Shown here: piece after piece, positions 44,517 through 55,638 of the stretch
Position numbering within the stretch: position 1 is the stretch's first letter
Layout of the letters: each line of letters begins with the position of its first letter
Assembly: GCA_900095095.1 (NCBI GenBank)
Contig: FMBT01000306.1
Span: 434,001-498,000 of the forward strand
Source of the DNA: Fragilariopsis cylindrus CCMP1102
Lineage: Eukaryota; Bacillariophyta; Bacillariophyceae; Bacillariales; Bacillariaceae
Length of the DNA stretch: 64,000 nt
Reading direction: 5' to 3'
Position numbers and translations under genes: made by a program
The notes under the pieces: model-generated
Seen by the model: the letters and a program-made list of their open reading frames with translations, nothing else
Database searches by the model: none
Told to the model about the DNA's origin: nothing

Positions 44517-46081
44517 TTACATGATAGTACAAGCAAAACATTCCTTCTCCTTCTCCAATTTACCGATGAGAAGAGAATGCTCGTTATCCCTCTTCTGGTT
44601 TTCAATGCATGTGTTATCATCATGATATGGGCCGTTGACGTTGAGATATTTGTCCATGCTGACGCGGTAATATGAGGAATTGTACTCGTCTTCATTAGTC
44701 TCATCAAAATTGGCAGAAGATTGTAGACCTTGAAGAGTGGTGGTAAAGTGGTGATTATAATCTTCGCATTCGCGTTCCATTTGACCTCGAATATCGAATA
44801 TTTGGTTATATGAGGAATTATATTTGTCTTCATTAGTCTCATCAAAATTGGCAGAAGATTGTAGACCTTTAAGAGTGGTGGTAAAGTGGCGATTACAATC
44901 TTCGCCTTCGCGTTCCCTTTGGCCTCGAATGTCAAATGCTTCGTCGCACCCGAGGAGGATTTCCTGCTGTGGTCTACCGCTGCTATTATTTTCACTGTTA
45001 TCAATAATTTCATACTTACCGCTATCATGAAACGAAAAAACCGTAGTGCCATCATGACGAGTCTCTGAAGACGAAACATCAGTCACATTTGTCGATTCGG
45101 TCTCCATCGTCATTGAGGGTTTCAAATCATCACAGTAACAAAGTCCTTTGGGATCGTTGTCTTCGTTATCTTGACCGTTTGCTGCCTTCCGTATTTTCGA
45201 TCCAGCTACGTTATTGTTACTGTTTTGATTATGATTATGACTATGATATAAGAAACAGTCCCCTGCATTCAAAGATGACGATAGTATCCATTCTTCATTC
45301 GCATTGATATTCTCATTGCTATTGCCGTTCCAACTTTTACTTTTTCCATAATTATTTGTCGCATTCGCATTAGTATTAATAGCCATGGTAGTTCTTCTTC
45401 TACTAGTATAGCAAACTGGTGGTGACATTTGACTCGAAGAAATTTGATTTTGATGTTGGTTTTTGTAGTATTCCGTCCTGACAGTCGAATAATCCTCAGC
45501 TTTGTATCGATGCAAAAATTCTTTAGCTTTTTGGGTATTGTAACGATCACGCTCTACTGATTCCTTCTTCCGTTCTAGTTCTTTATTAACAACTTGATTG
45601 TCAGCCCGATAATTGTTCAAGTACATCCTTGCCTCCTGAAATTGGATCTTCTCTTTTCGATTGCTTATTTGTTGTTTTGTTTTGAAATTATTTGGTGTCA
45701 TCATTTCATTTGACACATTGGTGGCATCTCTCAATCTAGTTGCTATTTTTTATGGATGATAAATAATATATTGAAATATTTTGTGGTGAGAATCAGAGCT
45801 TAGAGCTTCTATAAGAGCTTCTATAAGAGCTTCTATAAGAACAACACCAGTATCGCGACAACGACAACAACAACAATATATCGTCTAAAAGCATGACGTC
45901 GATTTGAATGAATTAGCTTACCCTGACTTGTCGCCAACGATCTTCTTCTCAGCTTTTCAAGCTCTACTTTTCTTTCTTTCACAGCCTCGGACTCTTGAAA
46001 CATTTGGTTGTTATCGGGTTGGATATTCTGGTCATACTTGCATTTTCCTCTTGTCTTTGTGTCATTTTGTGGGTTTAACAC
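44517..46081 (-). CDS. Uncharacterised protein with C-terminal CaaX box and tandem internal duplication, two exons
   Basis: Exon 2 is 45742-44517 and exon 1 is about 46081-45922. A 179-bp GT-AG intron (45743-45921) keeps the frame (SLATSQ-ATRLRD). Exon 1 lacks an ATG at its open start; the first in-frame ATG is 46003, so the start is uncertain. The N-terminal ~110 residues are charged and helical, with repeated KxxLxxYxAD/E-type units (ARMYLNNYRAD, AKEFLHRYKAED). The middle is Asn/Ser-rich. Two 46-residue tandem units (FDIRGQ to NSSY) follow. The protein ends CFACTIM, a CaaX motif predicting prenylation and membrane attachment. I do not recognise the family. Confidence 0.65.
44666..44941. repeat. 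Tandem duplication, two units of 138 bp, in frame
   Basis: Copies 44666-44803 and 44804-44941 share long identical stretches, for example around the shared ATTAGTCTCATCAAAATTGG. The unit is 46 codons, so the duplication leaves the reading frame of the CaaX protein intact. Confidence 0.85.
45800..45840. repeat. 12-bp tandem repeat in an intron
   Basis: Three units of AGAGCTTCTATA lie inside the intron of the CaaX-protein gene. Confidence 0.85.
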
Positions 46082-46606
46082 AAATATATGAAGTTTTCCT
46101 TGAGAAGTTTAAGTATATCGTTTTTGATTACTTCTCCGTGCAACGGAAGTTTTCTACAAGCTATCGCGTGAACTTCCACACTGTGAAAGGGCGGTAATCG
46201 AGAGAATAAATAAAAAATGTCAAAAAGCGTTCGATTCAACTCACTCATTCTCGTAGTTTTATTGCTTAAACGTTTTTATCACGCTTAGTTTCGTAAATAA
46301 AATTCGTTGCACGGCGGAGTATCACGTAAAATAAAATAATGTGTCGTTTGTTTCGATCATGAGATTTTTTATTTTTTAGCTAATTGTTTGAACAGTTTGA
46401 AGTTTGAGTTCGCTATTGTAAGTCCCGCGTGAATCAATTTCAAATTGATTGAGCGAGACGCAATTAGAAGATATTCTTGTTTCTTTCATGTGAAATAAAG
46501 GTTTTTTAATGATGTTAAATTGAATGATAGAGATAGTAAACAATAAGGAGATAGCCATTGATCTCAGCACCATTACTGATTACATCATCAGCAAGAACAT
46601 TTGATC
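46082..46606. other. Divergent intergenic region
   Basis: It holds the promoter regions of the CaaX-protein gene (minus) and the MINDY-like gene (plus). It is AT-rich. The missing first exon of the CaaX-protein gene could lie here. No other gene is seen. Confidence 0.5.
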
Positions 46607-46693
46607 ATGAGCAACGACCCTCTCATTTCATCGCCATCGGGGAATTCTCCTCGTGGTGTTGATGGTGGCGGACAGCCTCTGGGAACAGGTTCT

Positions 46694-46727
<34 letters not shown>

Positions 46728-49700
46728 AGAATACCCCACTGTCACCGCAACAGCTACGAGAACAACGATTGTCACGTTTTGGAGGAGGTGGAGGGAAAGT
46801 AAAATCGCCATCGTCAATGTCACCGGATAAATCGAAACAACTAGCAACGCCGTCGACGACGACGATAAAGAACGTAACCGACACGAAACATACTAACAAC
46901 GACGTTACTTCTAACAACAGCAAGTCAATCGACACTATCATACCGTCCTTAAAAGATCAGCCACCCACGCCTAAAGATAAAACTGACAGTTCTGACAGCA
47001 GTGATATCACCAGTATTGAAAATGTTTGTATGAACGGTAGTACACCTTTGAAAGAGGAAGCAGCAGCAGCTACGAATACTGCTGATGTAAATAATGTGAT
47101 GGCGGTGGCGGCAGTGGCGGATCCGGATGACGAAAACGACGAGAACTTACAGGCCGCTCTTGCTCTTTCCTTAGGATTACCACAACCTAAATTCGACATC
47201 CTTCAACCGTTACCAGCATTTGGGGACGAAAAATGTGATGAAATGTCGTTAGGCGCTCATGCAACAACGACGACTCTAGACAATGTACAATTAGCTGCGG
47301 TGGTAGCATCAACGGCTATGGAGATCGAGGATCAACAAGACAATGACGTACTCATGTCAAACGACGATCGGAAACCAGCCGCGATCGATACGACTGCTGC
47401 AGCAAAAACTGCCACTGGTCCTCCAATGTCGCCTAGTAGAATTTTACGTACTAATCCAAAGCATTTTAGTGGACGAATCCGTACGTGGTATGAAAGTGCA
47501 TCGCCGTGCAACCTCCTTGATTTTCATTGTTGTATGTGGGAAGAAATGGTGACAACACGAAATGATCAAAAACGATGGTTGGCTCAAGCAATACAATTTA
47601 AGGAGGAACATGCCGATCACAGTAATGCTAATGCTTCGACGAATACTACAGATACATCGTCGTTGCTTGCGGCTATCATTTCAGGTCCTGGGGGTGAGTA
47701 AATCGACTAGTAGGATCGGGTCTATCAGGATAATTTATTCGTTGTTAACGTTGCGTTGATCTGTTCTGACGATTACAATGCTCTGTAATAATTCTCTTGC
47801 ATCTGCTAACTTCTGCCGTAATTCGTTTGCAAATGGAAATCTCACTACTTTTTCATTACATTTTTATTTGAATCTTTACGACGCCGATCGACTCGATGTA
47901 ACAATCTTGATGTTCAAATAACATGATACACCGTTTCGTTTCTTGTAATCCTTCGTGTACTTTCATTTTCTAAAAATTGAATTCGTTTGACTCGATCATT
48001 AAAATAATTGATATCCACTTTTAGTTTGGTGCCTTACACAACAGCATGGAGGACCGTGTGGCGTCCTTGCAGCGATTCAAGCTGAACTTTTGAAGATTTT
48101 GCTGTTTGGACCTCGAACGGTTCATCCCTTGTCAATGACAAGTATTGATTTTCCAACACATCTGACAAATGAATTTACGAAGGCTCCACTTGACATGTCA
48201 CGCCAAAAAATGAGGCAAGCGCTAGCTTTAAGTATGGGTATTATCCTGGCAAGGTGCAGCCTTATGCCAGCGGCTACCCTACAAGATGATACGACTGTCG
48301 GAAGCGGAAGCAAAGACAAAGACAACCAGTCAGTATGTCTTCCAAGTTCCGAGGCAACCGTCCGACTAGTTTTACCTAAACACGAACTATGGGACACAAC
48401 AACTTGTTTGGATTGGCAACATTTGAGACCTTGGCATAGTAACGACGGAGGTGGAGGACTATCGAAAAACTTGCTAACCTATACAATATCCCTGAATCGC
48501 AATATTCCAACGGGCGAAACAGCGCTGAAACGACAAAAACGTAGTGGCGAAGAAGTCGATAATGGTAATGATTTTGATCATTTGGTTACGGAACTTGCCC
48601 ATGCGACGGCACAGTTTTTACTTGAAACAAATAGCCTCAATTGGTTCCAGCGTCCTGGGGGTGTCCTTTTGATGGTTATGAGTATAGCTTTCAGTCGGGG
48701 GATTCCAAAAACGCAGGGTGATATGGATGATCTCACTGCCAAACTAACATCAAATTTTGGACATTGCTCGCAGGAATTAATTAATCTCCTCCTTACAGGA
48801 CAAGCAGGTATGTGTGCATATGTTCGCGTATACGAGCATATCAACAGAACATATAGGTACTACACATTCATTTATCCTCATTTCATATATATTTCCCCCT
48901 AATTTTATGTATACCTATGGATATACCAAAAAATGCTTTAAAAAAACAGTTTCCAACGTGTTTGATCATACGCTTCGACCTTCGGGAGAATTGATTTGTC
49001 GTGGAATACAATCCCGTCCAGGTATCGGATACTTGACACAACTCGAAGCAATGCGATACTTGGAAGTTGGTGGGTTTTACAAGACACCTCAATTCCCCAT
49101 TTGGGTAATAGGCAGTACCAGCCATTTTACTGTAATGTTTGGAGATGCTACAGCACTGAAAGAGTCTGCTTCGGATATACTTCTTGAGAGAGTTCGACGT
49201 GCCTTCAAACGAATGGATGGTGGAGCAGAAGAAAACGGATTCATTCAGAATAGTCAGTTAGGGAGCTTCCTGCAAAGCTTGGGACTAAACAGCATTTCTG
49301 AGCAAGGGGTACATACACTCGCAGCTTTAATAGAAGTGAATGGTGCAGGTATTATTCTTTGGGAGGATTTATGGAAACAGACTAGTCGCCTTTTGTCGGG
49401 CGCCAGTCTCGAATCCATCTTAGATACAGACGAGGATGCGAACCGCAGCACATCCACCAATCAATACGAAGGAGTTTTTGATATGCCAGCACTTGAGGCC
49501 GCGACTAATGATGTCCCATTATCAGACGAGGAATTGGCTCGTAAATTGCAGGCGGAATGGAATGGAGAAGTTGTAGATTCGACAGGAACTTCTGCAACGA
49601 CAACGACAACGGCTACTACGATTCCGACTACCACTCCCGAAAAATTTGGTCATACATTCCAACTATATCACTACAATGGTCTTCGGGGTGGTAACTTTAA

Positions 49701-49884
49701 GCCATTTCGTGTTACACGATTAAGCGCAGATGAGGCTATTGGAGCAAGTGTCTCTTTGGGAGTTTCCAACCAGGCGTCACATAATATAGGTGGTTTTGGA
49801 GGAGAATTGGATGGTGTTTTAAGAACAAAATGGCCATCGTGCAAGATAAAATGGCCCAATGATGGGCCACCAAGCATAGATTGA
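46607..49884 (+). CDS. MINDY-3/4-family deubiquitinase with UIM-like motif and EF-hand-like insertion, three exons
   Basis: ATG 46607. Exons are 46607-47693, 48025-48807 and 48950-49884, giving 934 residues with all phases fitting. The N-terminus is low-complexity, including a Ser run encoded by (TCG)n at 46694-46729. ENLQAALALSLGLPQP is a ubiquitin-interacting-type helix. The catalytic part begins QQHGGPCGVLAAIQAELLK (Cys nucleophile), continues with SQELINLLLTGQAVSNVFD across intron 2, and has FPIWVIGSTSHFTVMFG with the His. Between His and the end lies an EF-hand-like segment (RAFKRMDGGAEENGFI), as in MINDY-3. The C-terminus is LRTKWPSCKIKWPNDGPPSID. MINDY enzymes trim ubiquitin chains (K48 in characterised members). 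This gene shows no frame break. Confidence 0.9.
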
Positions 49885-49972
49885 TTCCGATATCCCACGC
49901 ACTTTATGCGTTGTAAAAATACTTCTCCTCGAAATTCTCATTGTTAATACAAATTGTTTGCTTTCTATTCAT

Positions 49973-50002
49973 ATGCATGCATGCATGCATGCATGCATGC
50001 AT
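49973..50002. repeat. (ATGC)n microsatellite
   Basis: Seven self-complementary ATGC units lie in the gap between the convergent MINDY-like and acyl-CoA synthetase genes. A TA run follows at 50143-50166. Confidence 0.9.
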
Positions 50003-50142
50003 ATTGCATTTACATTTTAATATTAAGAAATTGTCAATGTAAATTGGTGAGTTCACATGAAATATAGTAATACAATCCAATATCATTATTCAAATAGCTT
50101 ATTGACAACATAGCAAGATATTTTAGTAAATGATGAGTCAAT

Positions 50143-50166
50143 GCTTATATATATATATATATATAT
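50143..50166. repeat. (TA)n microsatellite
   Basis: A pure TA run lies just beyond the stop codon of the acyl-CoA synthetase gene. Confidence 0.85.
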
Positions 50167-50176
50167 GCGGTACAAT

Positions 50177-52378
50177 TTAATTGAAGACTCCCTTCTTTTT
50201 AGCTTCTTCAAACTCATTTGGGAATTGCTCAATTACTGTTCTGCGTTGGAGCTTGTTGGCAGCCGTAAGGCAGCCATTCTCAGGAGTCCACGCAGATGTA
50301 AGGAGAACGAAGCCACTGATTTTTTCGATACGACTTAATTCACTTCTTTTGTGTTCAGCCAAGAGAGAAGCCATGACGGACCTGAGGAATTCTTCATTTT
50401 CCTTCACGGTTTCAACACCTCCAGAAACTTTCTTTTCCCTAGCCCATTCCCGAGCTTTACTCATGTTCAATTGAACAAGAAGGACGGGTCTATCCATGTC
50501 TCCATCCGCATAAGCACATACTCCTCCAGATAGAGCATCGACAAAGTCTGAGTTGCCATAAACAGTTTCCATCTTTTCCAAAGCGACGTATTCGCCACCA
50601 TTAAGCTTAACTAGATTCTTTTTGCGGTCAACGATGCTAATACTGCCATCTTCTAGGAATTGACCTATATCGCCCGTTGCGAACCATCCACCTTCCAAAA
50701 ATTCCTCCTTGGTTTTTTCTGGCTGCATGTAGTAACCTTTTGCGATGTTCATACCTTTGATAAAAATTTCTCCCCGTCCCCAGCATGGATTTCCGTTCAC
50801 ATCAGTTCGGTCAGTCGACAAGTAGGGTAGTCCACCTTTATCAGTGATTTCCGGAGTCGAAACGAGCTTGATTTCACAGGAAGGAAACGGATATCCTTGT
50901 ACGCCACCTCTTAAATCATTTAAGTCTTGAGCCGATACAGTACCACATGATTCTGTCAACCCATACCCTTGGATCAATACTGCGCCAAATGCAACTCGAA
51001 TAAACATTTGAGTTTCGCCGCTAAGTGGACCTCCACCACTCAACGTAAGTTCTAGATGCCCGCCTACATTCTTTTTCAGCAATTTGAAGATAGTAGCATT
51101 TAGAAGAGGTGTGTCAAATCCATTCGAAATCGCAAAAGTACGCCATTCTATTGCGGTATTGATCAAGGCTTGTACGATAGGAGATGTCTTGCTGACATAT
51201 ACCTGCACACCCTTTCGGATCGTGTCCCAAATTTTGGGAACACCCTTCAGTATGAAGGATAACAGAATGAAAGATGAGAGAGCGGCAAAGAAAAAGTGAG
51301 CTAAAATATGATACAATACAATACAATACAATACAAAAAGGATCGACTGGTGCAATAGACACATACCACCATCACATGTGGTTTATAAAATTCCATCGCT
51401 CCCGTGGGATAAGCTCCCGAACTTGATAACGTTCTTGGATCGGCAAAATTAAGTGAACATCCATTCATAACCATAGTAAGTTCCACCACGAGTTCAAGAA
51501 TATGAGCCAAGGGTAGGTATGCTAAATAACGATGTCTGGGCGAAAAATCAATAATATAATCAGGATTTGACATAGCTGCTACAACATTCGCATGGGTCAT
51601 TATGACGCCTTTTGGTTTACCGGTAGAACCACTGTGTACATAACGACAGCAGTCGTTTCAGGAGAAGGAGGAACGGCTGGATAAGCATCTGTATCGCCCA
51701 ATCTAAAAATGATTCAAAGGAGAAGACCTCAACACCCTTTGGTGGCGAAGGCAACTCAGTCGAAATATCATCGGAAGCAATCGAATCGTTAGTATACACA
51801 ATCACTTTTAAAGATGGCATATCTTTTGCTTTTTCAAGGATTGTTTTGACATTGGTTTTGTTACAAACGATGGTTGTAATTGTATTATCGTTGATTGAAT
51901 CTCCAACAGCATCAACTCCTAAAGTGGCGTATACGGTTACAACAGCAACACTCTGTGTCATAGCACCCAGCATAGCAATCATCCACTCTGGACAGGTATT
52001 TTCGAATATAGCCATACGGCACGGTGCGGTATTTTTTTCCAAATTCGTCATTGTTGGAGAGGGAACCATACCCTTACTACGAAGAGCAGAACCAAACTTA
52101 TGCGACATCTCTCCCACTTGTCTGTATGTATATTCGATAGGATCCGGTGCAAATTCCTTTACTCGAGATGACTTCATACGGAGAAATTTTCTATTTCTGA
52201 AGCAAATTTTATTAGGATATTTTTGAATCGAATGTAAAATAATTTCATACAATGTAGAAGCACCCGATGAAGGCTTGGTATGCAAACCTTGAACGAAATC
52301 GGGATGGACACGATCCGATGGATCGTCTCCAATAGGAACTGAACGGATCGGTTTGGTTGCCAATATGGCTTTTTTCAC
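50177..52378 (-). CDS. Long-chain acyl-CoA synthetase, two or more exons, two frame breaks
   Basis: Exons are about 52378-51367 and 51244-50177, with a GT-AG intron of 122 bp (51245-51366) between HVMV and GVPKIWDTI. ANL-superfamily motifs: the ATP loop MYTSGSTGKPKGV (near 51595-51640; the frame breaks inside it), AYLPLAHILE, the GYGLTESCG core, GWFATGDIG and IVDRKKNLVKLNGGEYVA. The protein activates long fatty acids to acyl-CoA for lipid synthesis or oxidation. The C-terminal residues VFN give no clear peroxisomal signal. The frame shifts at the A5 run 51705-51709 (plus strand) and at 51633, each short by one base. The 5' end is unsure: the frame upstream of 52378 continues without an ATG to an AG near 52410, so a first exon may be missing. 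Confidence 0.85.
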
Positions 52379-53170
52379 GGCATCAATCCATGTAAACGTA
52401 ACTAGAGTGATCTATGTGATGTTCGAATGTATATATATAAAGGACTGTGAGATCTTGAAATTCCACGCAGGAAAAAAAAGAAAAAGAAAATATATTACAG
52501 CATCATCTATCTTCTTACCAAAAAATCAAGCCCGATCAAGATAATCTTCAAAGGGAGAAAGAGGATTTCAGAATCCATGTTGTAATAATGATATTAAAGA
52601 CTGATAGCAGAAATCTCTTCTTAACAACAATATTAAATGCTTTGGCGTTCTTATTTGATTTCAGGAAAGGCGAATGGCAAATAATTGAAACAAGCACAAT
52701 CAATGTACAATTTATGAACTATGAGCACACTAATTTACAATACTTTTAAACTTGTATTTTATAAAATGAATAAAGATTTTAGACACTCAATCCGCGATAC
52801 AACTGATAACGCCGATGATTCTTGTATAACGACAAGAATGATAATTAAGTCGTGAACATACTGGGGGAAACAATCGCCGACCACCCCTTTTTGATTTTAT
52901 CTCAACTAAATTACACCCAAACCCTTTTTCATCAGGTTGAAAACGGAGCGATCACGAAAAAAAGAAAATTGCTTATTAGTTTGAGATTTTGCGGTGAACA
53001 AAGTTTGTTGGCACGCTGCTACTTGTATTCGTTCTAGTTAGCTAGCCAGCTACTACTTAGAGAGTATACACAAAAATGTGTTACAAATGCTACAACCTCT
53101 GAGTGAACACGCTGGTGCAAGCAATACAGTACCGTACCTTATTCCGTTCGCAGTTTGACTTAGATTATTC
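52379..53170. other. Divergent intergenic region, about 0.8 kb
   Basis: It lies between the acyl-CoA synthetase gene (minus) and the winged-helix-like gene (plus). It may hold a first exon of the former. No supported gene is seen. Confidence 0.5.
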
Positions 53171-53857
53171 ATGATATTTTATTACTGGACCAGTTATGCA
53201 TTAGTTGATCTATTCCATAAAATCAAAGAACGAAAGGGATTTGAAAAAACCGTATTCAACAAAAACCTTCCAACAATGGTCGTCGCAAAAGCCGCAAAAG
53301 CTACCAAAGCAAACAAAAGCAAAGCAAGTGCTAAGCATTCAAAGAGTAGCTACAGTGGAGGAGCATCTCAATGTCTTCTCGATGTCATCGCAACCCTTAT
53401 GACCGAACCAAAGTTTTCGTCTTCCAGCTTCATTCCTCGAGAGAAGATTGATGCGTATATGAAACTTCAAGGTATTAATGGAGCATCGACAATTCGAAAC
53501 GCTGTAGCAAAATCGAAGAAGGATGATTTGATCGTTGTCGAAGGCAAAACCGTTGCATTGACCGAAAAAGGAATGAATAATTCTAATCGTCTTGCTCATA
53601 TGTCTTCAAATTCGAACGAAGAGTACCAAAAGAAGAAGATTGATGACGCAAAGCTCAATACGAAGATGAGAATGCTCCTGGATTATCTTAAGGATGGAAA
53701 AGCTTATAGCAAGACAGAGTTGCTCACTGAGCTTGATATGACAGCCAATAGTACATGGCGCAATATGATTGCAAAATTGAAGAACGAAGGATTCATCAAG
53801 ATCAAAACAACATTGATCGAACTATCTGATGAAATGTTTCCTCTCGGTCGCGAGTAA
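53171..53857 (+). CDS. Protein with two winged-helix-like domains, function unknown
   Basis: Possible starts are ATG 53171 and ATG 53276. The second is more likely, because it begins MVVAKAAKATKANKSKASAK, a Lys/Ala/Ser-rich basic tail like that of a nuclear, DNA-associated protein. Two similar ~65-residue units follow. Unit 1 is SQCLLDVIATLMTEPKFSSS to VVEGKTVALTEKG. Unit 2 is KMRMLLDYLKDGKAYSKTELL to GFIKIKTTLIELSD. Each has helix-turn-helix spacing followed by a beta-wing, as in winged helices. A chromatin or transcription role is inferred only from this fold impression and the basic tail. The frame is intact and there is no intron. Confidence 0.65.
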   Translation: MIFYYWTSYALVDLFHKIKERKGFEKTVFNKNLPTMVVAKAAKATKANKSKASAKHSKSSYSGGASQCLLDVIATLMTEPKFSSSSFIPREKIDAYMKLQGINGASTIRNAVAKSKKDDLIVVEGKTVALTEKGMNNSNRLAHMSSNSNEEYQKKKIDDAKLNTKMRMLLDYLKDGKAYSKTELLTELDMTANSTWRNMIAKLKNEGFIKIKTTLIELSDEMFPLGRE

Positions 53858-54333
53858 AATTTAACTATCAAACGACCGATGATATACTCGTTACGTTGTT
53901 CACGGTTATACAAATTAACAAATTAGGATATAATATGATAAAGTATTTCAATTGAATTCAAACTACTGCAATACTCAAAAACTCATCGTAGCTTTTCCAT
54001 TTTTAGACGGAAGTGATCCGTGTCGTCTATGGTTGGTGAATTAATAATATTTTCCTTTTTAGTTGTCTTCACGAAGCATCGCACTGGCTGCTTTATTCTC
54101 TTAATTGGGGGAAATACTAATATTGGTAAAATATCCTATAAGGGGGGCTGTACCTGCCCCATTATAAAAGAGCTCGTGAAACTTGCGCGAGCTCCCAATC
54201 GTTATGTTGGTGTTGAAAACGCACATTTTGAGAGAAGCACTATGTTAGTAGCGATGGTTAGTACATCGACAACGAACAACATGCATAAAACACATAAACA
54301 AAAAAGTAATAACAACAACAAACAATCAATAAG
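53858..54333. other. Intergenic region
   Basis: It lies between two plus-strand genes. A short GC-richer block (54130-54200) contains the hairpin-like GAGCTCGTGAAACTTGCGCGAGCTC (arms GAGCTCG and CGAGCTC). No gene is supported. Confidence 0.5.
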
Positions 54334-54774
54334 ATGGGCTTGACAGTTTGGTATGAACCCCCTCCCGGTGCTCCACGATCGAACTTAAATCGTGGTGGTT
54401 ACTATGTTGAGAGTGCCAGAACTCCCGCATTCATAACGAAGCTGAGTAAGGCACGACCAATTACCATTATTCCAGTAGCCGTCTGTACAATCGCTGCTTT
54501 CTGCTTCGTACCACTAAGTAAGTACCCCGTATATATTGTTCTCCAAATAAATATTTACAGTCTAAGATTTAACTTACAACCATTTTCTTTTCCCTTCCTT
54601 GATAATGACAAAATATAAACAACAACTGCGATATCAGTGGGCCAAAAAGGGCTTCCTTCTACAATGAGTCCTGAACACGTCGCGGCACAGAGAGCATACA
54701 TGCGTTACCATAACATGAATCCTATATTTGGAATTTCTAGCAAGCGTGCTCGAGCTGCCGATCCTGATCCGTAA
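54334..54774 (+). CDS. Small single-span membrane protein, two exons
   Basis: ATG 54334. Exons are 54334-54517 and 54638-54774, with a 120-bp GT-AG intron and exact phase. The product is 106 residues. It has a hydrophilic N-terminus (MGLTVWYEPPPGAPRSNLN) and one transmembrane helix (ITIIPVAVCTIAAFCFVPL). A conserved-looking tail follows (GLPSTMSPEHVAAQRAYMRYH, NPIFGISS), ending in a short Pro/Asp tail. Size and layout resemble accessory subunits of mitochondrial respiratory complexes, but I recognise no family and make no functional call. Confidence 0.7.
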
Positions 54775-55638
54775 ATAGAATAAATCAGCATATTGTTATT
54801 ATTATAATTATGATCATTATTATACGTCAAGATTATTCCGAAGCAGTACCAGTAGGTTGCATTTTTTCGAAAAAGAAAGTGTGAAATGTGGAATATTTAT
54901 TATTCGAATATTACGGAATATTGAATATTATTCGAATATTATTACTATGGGATTAAGATTGGATCGGATAGTGGAAATTGTATGGAAAAATATTGAATCT
55001 ACGCGAATTTACGATCGATAAATTGATGGTGTATTCATAGTATTATTTATTATGGTATAAGAAAATACTATATTTTTAAATTCTCAAGATAAAAACAAAA
55101 TTAAGTCAACTCTTTATATATTACTAGCTAGATGAGAGGGATGTAAACACGATGAGTCCTCTCCGTCTAATCCACGAAAGCGTTGAAAATTGACTTGTGA
55201 ACTTGTAAGCCATTTATTTGATTATTATATTTGATATTGAATTGATTTCAAAATGTAAGGATTCACAGCAAATACTTACTTCATTACTCTGTTTAAAAAT
55301 TGAAAAGTCGCACAGTCTAGCACTAGAGTACTTTCATCGTGGGAGAATAGAAGCTCATCAATATTTTCAATGTACAAGTCAGGTAGATATTGTACATCCT
55401 TTCTTTCAATGGCCCTTCTTTTCAATCTTGTATTGACAATTAGCTATCACCTAACATTTAGTGGCGTAGGACCTAACTCGATAATATTATTTTTGAATCT
55501 AGATATAGCCGAAAAAGTCTAGTTACCTATTTCTTCTTCTTCCCTACTACACGTAGTCTAGTATACATGCGGATACAATGTACAAGGACTGCACACACAC
55601 AAAATGATTGCTGTTTTGTTTTTTGTTCTGTTACGTTT
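54775..55638. other. Intergenic region between convergent genes
   Basis: It is very AT-rich. Two copies of the palindrome TATTCGAATA (near 54901 and 54936) sit in an inverted-repeat-rich tract. No gene is seen. Confidence 0.5.
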
